Shown here in pieces: positions 1-9,977 of a DNA stretch of 64,000 nucleotides. The stretch is taken from the NCBI GenBank assembly GCA_960531495.1, contig OY482851.1, forward strand, positions 18,954,636-19,018,635, in the 5' to 3' direction. Position numbers and translations under genes: made by a program. Origin of the DNA: Zeus faber. Lineage: Eukaryota; Chordata; Actinopteri; Zeiformes; Zeidae. A model generated the notes under the pieces. That model was not told where the DNA came from and searched no databases. It was given only the letters and a program-made list of their open reading frames with translations. The stretch's first letter is position 1. Every line of letters starts with the position of its first letter.

Positions 1-689
1 TCTACAGTCGTCAACCAATGGGATGGTGCTCAATAATGTGGTGTCATAGATTGGTTTGGGTGAGGTCATGTGCCTCATAGTCTAGTGCCTAGTAGTAGGT
101 CGCAGATGCTTGACTAAAGTATCGATGTTTGCAGATGATGTTGCGCTATATGTTGCCGCTGGTGAAAATTTGTGAATGCAGGTAACTCTGACCTGAACTT
201 TGACCTTTCAGAGTACTGATGCTGCAGCAGAGTGACCCAATTGAACTCATGTCGCTTATTTGAAGAGGTTATATTTTATTGATCTCCGTGGGGAAATTTG
301 TCCTACAAATTTTATGCATCTAAGCTTATCTGGGCTGGGTAAAATAGTCCCCAAGTTCAGTCCAGTTCTGGTGCCAATGTCTTGGTCAAGGGCATTGGCA
401 TTGGAAAATGAGAAGGACCACTCATTCAAGGTCAGAAGATACGTCCTTACAAGTTAAACTCCAACAACCTTTCTAATGTCCGCCCGTGTCCTCAGAGGCC
501 ACTGACAAGGCACACACAACAACCACTTCAAACTAAAGCTAAATCTTCTCTCTCTCTCTCTCTCCCTCTGTGTGTCTGGGGCAAAAACTAAAATAGAAGG
601 GAAAAGTCAAATTCTCGGGCAGCTAGACAGATGCAATTTGATGTTTCATAATGGACCTTCAGCACAAAGATAACTGTGTCTTCTGTTCT
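1..689. other. No recognisable gene
   Basis: Ordinary mixed-composition DNA with a short (CT)n run near 545-570. A 65-codon chance frame (260-457) has no recognisable domain. A short stretch near 140-190 could read Phe-Ala-Asp-Asp-Val, like a reverse-transcriptase box, but stops follow at once and nothing else around it aligns. Confidence 0.5.
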
Positions 690-1250
690 GGTGCCGCAAT
701 TCAGCTCCCGTGCAGTCGAGGTGTCTCTGACCTACAATGACAGCCGCTATCAGTTACCACGCTCACACTCGCGGCCGCCTGGAGCGATCGTGATCTTTGA
801 TGTAGACTCCCCCCGGTCTGGCTGAGATGATGATGGTGATGATCATGATGATGATGATGATGGCGGCGGCTGTGGCGGTGATGATAGCGTTGCAGGCCAT
901 TTTTGCATTTCAAGGAAGCCGGGGACAGCGTCGCCACACTGTGAACGGAGGCGCGTCAGCATAGCGCTGACTGGGCCGGAAACAATCCCATCAACCGTGG
1001 AACTGTCGAGCCTGAGTTACGCCTGCGAACACCGCCACACGCACGGCCGTGAGAACAGGCTACCGTTCATGCATTTATTAGCTGAGGAGCCGTCATTTTT
1101 CTTCCCCTGAAGCTGTTACCTAAGAAGAGGGGAACGTGACGTACCGGGTCTTAATCCCTCAGCGGCGGAGTGCAGCTCCTAGGTGAAGGAAGCCCCAGCG
1201 ACTAGCGGAAAAAAACACATTCTCGCTCCGTCAACGACGTTTCTCTGTGG
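690..1250. promoter_or_regulatory. CpG-rich block, possible CpG island
   Basis: This segment is clearly richer in G+C and in CpG dinucleotides than its AT-rich surroundings, with clusters near 715-790, 940-1060 and 1140-1260. It holds a minus-strand open frame at 701-937 encoding a 78-residue peptide with a His-rich middle, produced by an ATG/ATC trinucleotide-like run at 825-865. CpG density of this kind in a fish genome can mark a promoter or first exon. I see no recognisable protein domain and no convincing splice donor, so the frame itself is probably a by-product of the trinucleotide run. An alternative is a GC-rich transposon remnant. Confidence 0.3.
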
Positions 1251-2341
1251 CGGAAAGACAAACAAAACTATTTATTTTTGGACAGTTTCAAAATTTCTGA
1301 CTTTTTGAAGTTTTAAGTTTGCTTCAGTCACTTCTTGAGAGGCATTCTACTGCGGTGGGTCCTTCACCTTTTCCATACGCCATTCAACATTTTAAATGGG
1401 AAGGTAATTTGGCTGCATGTGGTGTAAACAGAAGTGTTAGTCACAGCAATTAATGCAGTGGCGACTAAACCCAAACAAAACCTTTGAAAAGTGTCAACTT
1501 AACAAAAAAACACATTAAACACGGGGCTGGCTCCGCACATTATAAGAGAACTATGACATTACATGAGAGTGTGCGATCAGGGTACTACATAAATTAACAC
1601 CAGCCACCCGCTGAATTTTTGCCAACCTTTCGAAACCGGTTACCGCAGTTAAGATGTGCAAATGGCTGATGGTGGGTGGTGGTGCACCCACTAGGTACAC
1701 CGTGCTAGGTGGAAAACCCACTCTATTCTGCCCACTCCTGTTCCTAAACTCTCTCACTTGCATTTTGCAAAGACCCCTGAAACCAGTGTGTTGCAGTGGT
1801 CAGTACTGAAAGCTGGAAAAGCATAGTTGCCAAGTTGGCTTTTTCATATTGTTGTTAGAACTGTTGAAAGGCATGTGATGTTTTTTTTGTTTTTTTTTGT
1901 TGTTTTTTTTTGGGGGGGGGGGGTTGCTTTTAGTTTGATATGTCAGCTATTGCGTCACCACTTGCTAAATGACAGTTAGACCATTGACCAGGTCGGAAGT
2001 TGGCCACCTCTTTAAATGATAATAAAAAACACGCTCTTTTGTTGATGGATCAACTTGTGTTCTTTTCATGGGAGCATTATTTCTATTGTATCGTTGCCGT
2101 TATTTGTCAAATATTTTTTCCTCCAAAAACATTGATACTGTACTTATTCAAGAGGATGAAAAAAAATATAATATCTGTACCTCCGGTTGTTTATTATTGT
2201 TAACCTATACGAACCTTTGATATTATAAGGAACACAATATCTGGCTAATGTAGTCTATGAAATAAAGAGAAATCCAAATGACAGCATTATTGCCAAGATG
2301 ATACAATACAATATGATTCAATATGTTACAATACTATTGCA
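1251..2341. other. No recognisable gene; poly-T/poly-G tract
   Basis: AT-rich DNA. The only structured part is a homopolymer tract at about 1880-1923 (T-rich, then a run of G). A 70-codon minus-strand frame at 1551-1763 has no family features. Confidence 0.5.
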
Positions 2342-2351
2342 ATACTAAATA

Positions 2352-3907
2352 AGGGCCCAACCGATCTATCCGTAGGCCGATAATATCGGCCGATATTTGG
2401 GTTGCAAAGAGCTATCGGTATGGGTTGAAATTTCACTGATAGAGTACTGATATTGGTTGTATCCTTCCAATGGTTATACCATGCATGAAGAGATTTCAGT
2501 CACGAGCTGAAGAAAGAAAAGCTTTATTCCTTAACTTTCTGTTCCTTAACTAAATCTTGAATGAAGGCAATATTCATCTATGGATGTTTAATTTTAGAGA
2601 AGATGTAACATAATCTTGGAGAATATTAAATAACCATTAAAGGATTTTCAGTGTCAAAAGGAATGTCAAAATTTAAAATTTGACATTCCTTGCTCACCCC
2701 CAAGTTAGTAAAAAAAAAAAAAAAATTCTGTGTTTGTCTGACAAAGTCAAAAATTCCAACCCTGCCATTGCAGTGGGGTTCCAAGTGTAGATTTCCCTGA
2801 TCATTCACATTCTAGATAGAAGAAAATATGATTTTTATTTTTTTTTTACTTTGTCGTTGAACAAAACCAATATATATATCATTATAGCTCAGTAATTAAA
2901 AGAGCTACCAAAAGAAGGTCAACTGTTTTGGACAGCTCTGGACATGTACTTTTATAGAAGTGTCAACTTATAATGGCTTCACATATAATTTAGGAATTTG
3001 CAAATGACATATGTAAGTTCTGACAACACAAGTACATGTATATTCCCCGACCAAATGAAACCCTAGTTCCCCGAACACATTCCTGTCATATTTCACCCAT
3101 ACCTTCTTTTCCTTTTTAGGTTTATAACAATATATCTACTTTACCCATGAAGCCATTGCATCAAAATGCATTGCAAAATGGCACGGGATTGTAGTTTTTA
3201 GAGTTAAGATTAAGTGAGTCATTCTGAGGGCATGGCCCGATATCCCTTTTCTTGCCCAACCTTGAATTTGATAAAACATTAAACAGAGAAAAAGCTAAAC
3301 CTGCATCCCACTTCCATTTTGTGATAGTCAGAACTACATTTAAGTCGAAGAAAATCTCCCCATGCAAATAAATAGGTTAAAATTTTGATATAGCATGAAA
3401 GAAAGTTGGACAATCGTACTCCGGGACACGATTCAATCGATTAATTTTTGTGAGTATGAGCCCGAAAAAGCGTGAGTCCTTGAGTCGTGAAATCCTGGAA
3501 TTGCACAAAACATTTTTTTTTTTAACAGACAAGAACACAACAGTAACAAATTAAGATGACGGATTACATTTTTTTTTTTTTTTTATAAAATACTATTTTC
3601 ATTTTAGATTTGCTAAATAAATGAGTGTAATCATTTTTGATATTATTATTTGAGGTAATTATTTAAATAGTTCAAAGTGAGTTAAGTTATATTTCAAAAT
3701 ATTTATTTTGTAGTCATACATTACATTTTATTCTGACACATGAATGTTAATTTTGTTCAATTAAGCAATGTTTTCCTAAAATCATTTTTTTCTGCCAAAG
3801 GCTGAAAAAAAATATACAAAACAAATATCTGCAGATAACATCAGTTATCGGAATTTTTTGCCACTTAAAATCAGTATCAGTGACAAATCCATATCGGCTT
3901 GCGTCCT
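2352..3907. mobile_element. Non-autonomous DNA transposon with CGATAT-rich ends
   Basis: The left end begins AGGGCCCAACCGAT and continues through CCGATAATATCGGCCGATA. The right end, read on the minus strand, begins AGGACGCAAGCCGATAT, so the termini are imperfect inverted repeats. The flanks carry a near-identical 10-bp direct repeat (2342-2351 and 3908-3917, 9 of 10 matching), as expected for a target-site duplication. Elements with subterminal clusters of 'CCGATATATCGG' are very common in fish genomes and are usually non-autonomous. There is no transposase frame inside; the interior is AT-rich with an inverted repeat at 2658-2691. The superfamily is uncertain; hAT is plausible from the duplication length. 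Confidence 0.6.
2658..2691. repeat. Short inverted repeat (13-bp arms)
   Basis: Arms 2658-2670 (AAGGAATGTCAAA) and 2679-2691 are perfect reverse complements around an 8-base AT centre. It lies inside the 2.35-3.91 kb transposon and probably belongs to it. Confidence 0.7.
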
Positions 3908-3917
3908 ATACTTAATA

Positions 3918-4969
3918 TTAATATCACTTATCATAGTAGACCTACATCACCATCTTAGGGTGGAGCACAGTGGAGCCCCAAAAACAGTGGTCTTTCGAGG
4001 CTTATTCTAAAGGGTGCTTGTAAATCAAAAGGAAATAGAGTGAGCGGCCTTCAAAACACTGGATGGCATCCTCTGGAAAAGGCTGAGATAAAGGGCTGTG
4101 CCAAGGCGCTAATCGTAGCGGTGCAGCACCATGGGCTCGGCAGCAGATCAATAGGATCAGGGTTCCTGGGTGTATCCTCCACATCACACAGGGCCCAAGT
4201 TGCAGGTGGTGCAGAGACGCCTCAATGACACTTCAACACATTTCTTATTTATTGCAATTCCCATACGAAGCGCTAAGTACAGTATCATCAGCATACCGTG
4301 GTATGTTCCGAAACTAGAACCAAAGGAGAGGTGGACAGTCCAAAACGAGCAAACGTGGTTCCAGTGGTGGGAGGAGCATTCAGGGCTGTGACCCCCAAGG
4401 TTGGGAAAGATAATGTTCGGAACCCTCATCATCCCAGGCCTTTAAAGGACCCCCTCTGCAGCCATGCATTGAGATGATGCTGCTGCTATCTCAATACTGG
4501 ACTCACAGGGAGGAAATCAGTATTGACCTTCTTGTCTGAATAACATTGACTAAAAGCTAATTTCCCAAAAGCCAGGATAAGGAGAATACATTTTGGGCAT
4601 ATGTAAATAAATCAAGAGGACTATCTAACAGCTAAGTGTACCAACGTGTGACCACACCTGAAGTTCCTTGTGAAATAGTTATTAGATTCAATAGACTACT
4701 AATATCTCAACGTCGGTACCACAAATTGGTGGCAGGATACCATCGACGTGCTAGTCTATTTGATAGCTAAGTTATATAAATGTATATTATTTATTTATAT
4801 ATTAATCACGCCACTATGCCTAGTTGCAAAATTAACAAAAACTATTGTGGAAAAAACAACAGACTCTTTCTGAGGGAATTGTGGATCGAAAACCCGCCTA
4901 TTCAGAAAAATGAGAAAACTTCAATGCCCAGAATACTCTCACTAAACAACCTGATTTCCATTCTTGCTA
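3918..4969. other. No recognisable gene; imperfect hairpin
   Basis: No domain-bearing frame is visible. Four overlapping 60-80 codon frames at 4000-4430 share the same bases and have no recognisable content. At 4691-4761 two segments (AATAGACTA ... TAGTCTATT, and AACGTCGGTA ... TACCATCGACGT) form an imperfect hairpin of about 70 bases, which may be a decayed miniature element. Confidence 0.45.
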
Positions 4970-5160
4970 TTTAGACAACAAACGGCACAACAGGACTTAA
5001 TAATAAGCAATCTGGTTGCTGAATCTTCACTCATTAGATCTTGTTGATCTAATATAGATCTAGATCTACAATTTAAAAGTTTGTTCCGACTTTGGATGCC
5101 ATCCTCCCAGCTTGTGGGAGACAGACACCGCCCGTGACGCACCGGGACTCTCGCGGTTTC
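4970..5160 (-). mobile_element. Fragment of the TTAA-family DNA transposon
   Basis: The segment around 5022-5095, including TTTAAAAGTTTGTTCCGACT and a run of AGATCT-like words, matches the interior of the complete element at 42319-42962 (there in the opposite orientation near 42580-42640). The shared part covers at least 70 bases with small indels. I cannot see either terminus here, so this is a fragment or a heavily diverged copy. Confidence 0.5.
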
Positions 5161-5407
5161 ATGTAAACGTTGGGAAATGAGATAAAGAAAATAAATAAAT
5201 ATATCTACAAAATACCACAGAATTTGTTGGGTTTTTTTGTTTGGAGAAATGCATAGTGAATCAGATGACCATATAAATAAATCAAAGACTTGAAAAAATG
5301 TTGCAAACTAAGAGTTCAGAAGCCTGAGTGCTTTGATTAAACTGGACAGGCTTTGGCTTGTCTTTTTTTATCATCACACACACAACACAACACATGCAGC
5401 TATGGCT

Positions 5408-5408
<1 letters not shown>

Positions 5409-5474
<66 letters not shown>
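5409..5474. repeat. (AC)n microsatellite
   Basis: About 33 uninterrupted AC units. The open frames crossing it on both strands (Thr-His and Cys-Val repeats) are artefacts of the repeat. Confidence 0.97.
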
Positions 5475-5475
<1 letters not shown>

Positions 5476-5584
5476 GGCTTTGCAATGTCTTCTCCACATT
5501 TCTCCCCAACAGTGGGCAGCTTACAGTACAGTGCCCAGGGACCAACTTCAACTGCTGGTCACATGATGTTTCTTGTGCATGTTC

Positions 5585-5765
5585 TTATATGGAGGAAACC
5601 GCATGTTAGCACTGGGAGAACAAGCAATCTCCACACAGAAAGGCCCCTAATCAGGAGATTACCCTCCAGAACATGGTGCCAAGAGCCCCCAGGTGGGAAT
5701 TGAACCCAGGATCTTCTTGCTGTGAGGCAGCAGTGCAATGCACTGTGCTACATAGTGTCCCGCAC
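5585..5765 (-). mobile_element. tRNA-derived SINE-like element
   Basis: Read on the minus strand from about 5765, the sequence has a tRNA-like head: an A-box-like part, then 'CTGCCTCACAGCAAGAAG', then a B box GGGTTCAATTCCC at 5695-5707. It is followed by the common fish SINE body with 'GGCCTTTCTGTGTGGAG' and 'GTTCTCCCAGTG'. This is the layout of RNA polymerase III-derived SINEs, and very similar sequences are abundant in fish. It has no coding capacity and is a dead copy with several substitutions in the promoter boxes. The exact family is not assigned. Confidence 0.6.
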
Positions 5766-5791
5766 AATGATTGCAAACTTTGGCCACATCT

Positions 5792-5818
5792 AATATATAT
5801 ATATATATATATATAATA
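5792..5818. repeat. (TA)n microsatellite
   Basis: Short AT dinucleotide tract just after the SINE-like element. Confidence 0.85.
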
Positions 5819-6056
5819 TGATGTATATGTCAGAAAATAAGGAAAAGCAAATGAAAGACAGCATACGATCAAATTAAAGATTGCATCATAAGTCTGGTTT
5901 TCAATATGACGAACAACATTGGTCCATGAATTGCAGTCTATTCCATTATCGTGAACGCTTAATTTCCCTCATATAATATCACTGCTATTTAATATGCAAA
6001 GAGAACATGAGCATCTGTAAAACTAACAGGTGTTATGTGTTTCCATGCAGGAATCT

Positions 6057-6060
<4 letters not shown>

Positions 6061-6092
<32 letters not shown>

Positions 6093-6123
6093 TGTGTGTG
6101 TCTCTCTCTCTCTCTCTCTCTCC
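6061..6123. repeat. Compound (TG)n-(TC)n microsatellite
   Basis: About 20 TG units with one interruption, followed by about 10 TC units. Frames of 60-116 codons that cross it on both strands arise from the repeat. Confidence 0.95.
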
Positions 6124-7699
6124 TCCGCTGCTCTCTTTATTTTTCTCTCTCCCCTCTTTTCTGACTTCTCCCATTTACATTCATGTTCATCCTTTAGGAG
6201 GATTTGTTGTGGATGTTGTAGTCCCGCGTCATTACTCAAGTCTTTCAGGCAAAACACCTGTTCCAGGCCACCCACCCCCGAAATTGTGCATAATCCTTCA
6301 ACACTATTAGTGAAAAAAATAAAGCTGGAAAGAAAAAACAATTCCACAACTGGATGACTTATTTGCAGAGTCCCAGTCGACAATAAATTGCCGTGCTTGT
6401 GAAGTTTTGCATTTGGAAATGCTTCAATTTGTATCCTAGTGTGGGTGTTATGTATATAGAGTATATACTGTATATTCGGGCTGTCAAAGTGATGTGATGG
6501 TAGCTTGCTTATAGTGAAAATACCATTAAATACATTTAGATAAAGATTTAGAGTACATTTAAAAATTTGAGTACATTATAAAATTGTGATCAATCATGAA
6601 TAACTGCACGCATATCTTGCAATTAATCTCTTCACAGCACAAATATACAGTATATATATTGTTGTTGTTGTTTTTATTCAGGGTTAAATTTGATCAAATC
6701 TGTTAAATTTAGATAAATCATGATTGACTACACAAATATTATGATTAATGACAATGATAGTTGAGTAACGGTTAATCGCGACTAATTATTGTAATCATTT
6801 GGAAGCCCTAATGAAGCTGTCCAAAGCCAAAGAAAAATGTGTGTTTCAATGTTAAGTATTAAGTGCACTATATTGTTATTTATTGTTATTTCTAAGGATT
6901 TTTGATGGATGTACTGGTGGTACTTCTTAGCAGCCTAGTTCTTATAACCAAAAAAAGAAGTGCGGTGTTGAACGATTACCCAGAACGAGGCTATTAGGTG
7001 TTGGAATCCAGGTGGGGCTGCAGTGAGGGGGTTTTCTCACTTCATATATCATGAGCAGGAATCCTGGAGGTCCTGTGGACCAAGTGTAAATCATCATTTC
7101 GATCTGGGTGATGGATGGGCGGCGGGGCCCACCACGGTGCAGTGGGAGACACCAGGTTATTAGGAAACGCTATTTCAGAAAACACGTGTAAAACAATGAA
7201 CCGCAGCCCAAAAATCACTCCTGTTTCCCCCCCAGTGCACTGTATGTTTATGTTTTAGTGTAAATTAATGTAAATAAAAGGATGGAAGAAGCAGAAAGGC
7301 TTGTGAGGCAGACTGCTGAGGTTTGTGTAGCTTCTGTTTTGTTTTTTGGGGGGGGACATTGCGTATCTTTATTGGGGTTTTTATGAAGGGGGTGGAGCTG
7401 CATACTTAGCACACTTAGCTTTTATAGGGTTTTGCATACCTTTTTTAGAGGGTCTTTTATGGGGGTTTGCATACTGTAGGTTTTTGGACTTTTTGGGGGT
7501 GTTCGTAGGGCTATATTCAGCTCAGAATCTTGTCAGTATAATCGGTTTTGGCTGTTCAATGCTAATATTTGACTATTCAGTGGGGGGGTTGGGGGCGGTC
7601 CGGCTTTTCCCGAGGGGCCTGGTGAAGGAGCGATCAGGTGCATTTTGCGCACCCGTCTCCAAGATTCAAGAATGGTACCTTAAGTGATGCACACGCTAG
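6124..7699. other. No recognisable gene
   Basis: AT-rich DNA with small GTT and G runs (6660-6675, 7340-7355). The 113-codon frame at 7346-7687 is Gly/Phe/Leu rich, starts in a G run and matches no family I know. I treat it as chance. Confidence 0.5.
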
Positions 7700-8861
7700 C
7701 GATGAGGTGCCCTAACCCCAAAACAGTGGCCACCACATCTTTTTCCAAGTCATGTGAAAGTGGGGAATTACCGCTTCAAAACAAGGTGTCACTTGTGCGA
7801 ATCAAGCAAATATTTTTAAAGCTATGACTTGTTAATGACAAGGTTGCAGCAAACTGTGTTTGTGAGATAATCACCCTCACAGTCATTCAGCCAGCTCCCA
7901 GAAGGCAAATGAGTGAAGGACCAACAGAGCTACATAGCAACTTGGCACATGGTCATGTCATTTAATAAATAAATGTGCTTATGCCAAATATCTTCAAAGT
8001 TCATTTTCTTTTCACACTGCATTTGGCTGCATTTGCAGGTAAACATGAGAATATTGTCTATTGCTATTTGTTCATAATCTGCATAACCAACCTCTATGTC
8101 ACATCACGTCATTAACTTCTTCCATTGTAACAACAACAACGGGCGCGTCGTCGGCCTCCTACGGTGGTTCTTCCGTTTCATCGTCCCCTTCAGCTTGATA
8201 GCGCCGTCAGGCATCAGATTCAGCTTCGCTGTCGGAGAACTGACTATCATCACGGAAAATCAAGTCCAGTACGCACTGCTTACACTGACTTGGCTGTATC
8301 GCCCTGGTCCAATTAATGTCCGCGATATGATTTAAGCTTCCACCACTCGCTTCTCATAATCCATAACAACAGATGAAAGGTTTCACAGACAAGTGAAACC
8401 GAAAGCTCCTCATCTAATTAACAGCAGTGACGTCAGCTTTTTTTCTTCGATGGTGTACACCGCCTACACAACAATTAATCCAGGTGCGTGTGTAAAAGTT
8501 GTACAATTTAAAGGTTGAACTCTATCAAATCACATCACATGGAATATGGAGGAGTAATCTTTACCTGTATTGTCGCTTTAAAGGAAACGATCGATTGGCA
8601 TTGTTCAGCGAACAGCACAGTGAACTGTGCTTGCCATGTAATCTAAGGGAATATTTAACTCCACGTTTTACATTTTTCGACTATTTATAAATCAAACTTG
8701 GTTTTGAAAATACGTTGAGAGATAAAAATAAACAAAAACACAATGGAACACGATCTGGAAAAATCTAATTTTACTTCTAGAAAGGTTTTTTCAACTTATT
8801 TGGCTCGTGACAATTTTAGAAATGCACGACGAGTCGGGTTTTTCTGCGGTGGGTCACATTT
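7700..8861 (-). mobile_element. Family A DNA transposon, copy 1
   Basis: This is one of four related copies in the window (others at 17185-18210, 36785-38062 and 51534-52005). On the minus strand the element begins at the inner end of AAATGTGACCC (8851-8861) and runs to about 7700. It shares long blocks with copy 3: the AT-rich leader, the acidic exon-like coding block (about 8290-8100), and the tail with 'AAATATTTTTAAAGCTATGA'. The distal terminus near 7700 is too diverged to place. In the coding block the peptide reads Pro-Ser-Gln-Cys-Lys-Gln followed by Phe-Arg-Asp-Asp-Ser-Gln, then hits stops, so this copy is broken. Superfamily not assigned. Confidence 0.65.
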
Positions 8862-8878
8862 TTTTTTAAATGTGACCC
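8851..8878. repeat. Perfect inverted repeat at the edge of family A copy 1
   Basis: GGGTCACATTT (8851-8861), a T6 spacer, then AAATGTGACCC (8868-8878). The left arm is the family A terminus. The right arm is the same terminus in the opposite orientation, as if two element ends abut head to head. Confidence 0.8.
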
Positions 8879-9193
8879 AAATAAATTGTGCGTAATGGGG
8901 ACACTTTCTCCATGACTCCCTCCCCAATCACCCCCTCTCCGTGAGTTACATGCAGAAAATGATTTTAACGAGTCTACAAGTTGTGCCCCGTTCCTCCGTG
9001 CCCCTGCTTTTAGTAGTTTTATTCGGAGGAACCGGGTACGGTAATCGGGGCGCACGGAGAGCTGTGTTCGATTCCCACATATACTTTTTTTTTTATTATT
9101 CCTATTACTTAAAATTCCTCATTGAAATGTTATGCCTGCACATTTTGAAAGCTTCTATTTGCTTTATCCTGTTATTGTTACGCACACTGACTG

Positions 9194-9226
<33 letters not shown>

Positions 9227-9924
9227 AAAAAAAAAAGACTGCTCGTCTTGAAGAATCTCAGTCGACTGATGAGTTTTTAAATGATCATTCAGGGGGCAGC
9301 GCCAGGGCTTTGTGTTCCTTTTATTCTCCAATCTCTGCTCATTACTGAGAACTTTCTGAATGTACCTTTTCCTCACTCACTTTTGAATCATCCTCCACTT
9401 CATTAATTAACAGCATTAAAAAGAAACATCTCCCTTCACAATTACATTTAAGAACCATCAAAGTTCCAAATGTGTCTCAACTCAATTACTGCGAAGAATA
9501 AAGTGTGCAAATCTTTTTTTTTTTTTTTTTAATATCTTTAATAATTGATTTAAAAAAATGAAATAAATAATAATAAAACATCTGGCGTTCTTAAATTAAC
9601 TAAGATGAAGGAATATGCCAATAACTCAACTTTGCTGCAGTGTTTTGGAGACTTCTGCACCTTTTCTATACAATCTGCTCATTACCCAGAACTTTGTTGA
9701 TGGAACTTTGTCTAAAAATTCCCCCTTTCCCTTTTGAATAATTTTTCCTTTTTAGTTGTTAATTAACTGAGTTAATAAAAACAACTTCTCCCTTTTGCAA
9801 TTATAAATAAATGGGTGTGAGGGTTTATAAGAAGTTTGAGAGAGGGTTTATTTTGATTGTGTCTCAAGTCAATTATCGTCTGTACTGAGTTGCTGTGAAT
9901 TGTTTCAGAGCTTGAATAATTGGT

Positions 9925-9925
<1 letters not shown>
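8862..9925. other. No gene; homopolymer tract
   Basis: Contains a long C run followed by A-rich sequence at about 9197-9237 and AT-rich DNA. The 135-codon frame at 8941-9348 reads through the homopolymers (poly-Pro, poly-Lys) and is not credible. A tRNA B-box-like word at 9064-9075 lacks the rest of a tRNA. Confidence 0.5.
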
Positions 9926-9969
<44 letters not shown>

Positions 9970-9977
9970 CACACACG
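9926..9977. repeat. (CA)n microsatellite
   Basis: About 25 CA units with two G interruptions. Confidence 0.95.

Noticed and set aside
100..260. Possible reverse-transcriptase box reading MFADDVALYVAAGENL
   Set aside because: Only about 16 codons fit before a stop, and no flanking LINE motifs (YLG, SKTK and similar) are found in any frame.
701..937. 78-residue His-rich minus-strand frame
   Set aside because: The His run comes from an ATG/ATC trinucleotide-like tract; no domain or codon conservation can be shown.
7346..7687. 113-residue Gly/Phe-rich frame
   Set aside because: It starts in a G run, has biased composition and no recognisable motif or splice context.
9040..9080. tRNA B-box-like word GTTCGATTCCC
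   Set aside because: No A box, no acceptor-stem pairing and no cloverleaf could be formed around it.
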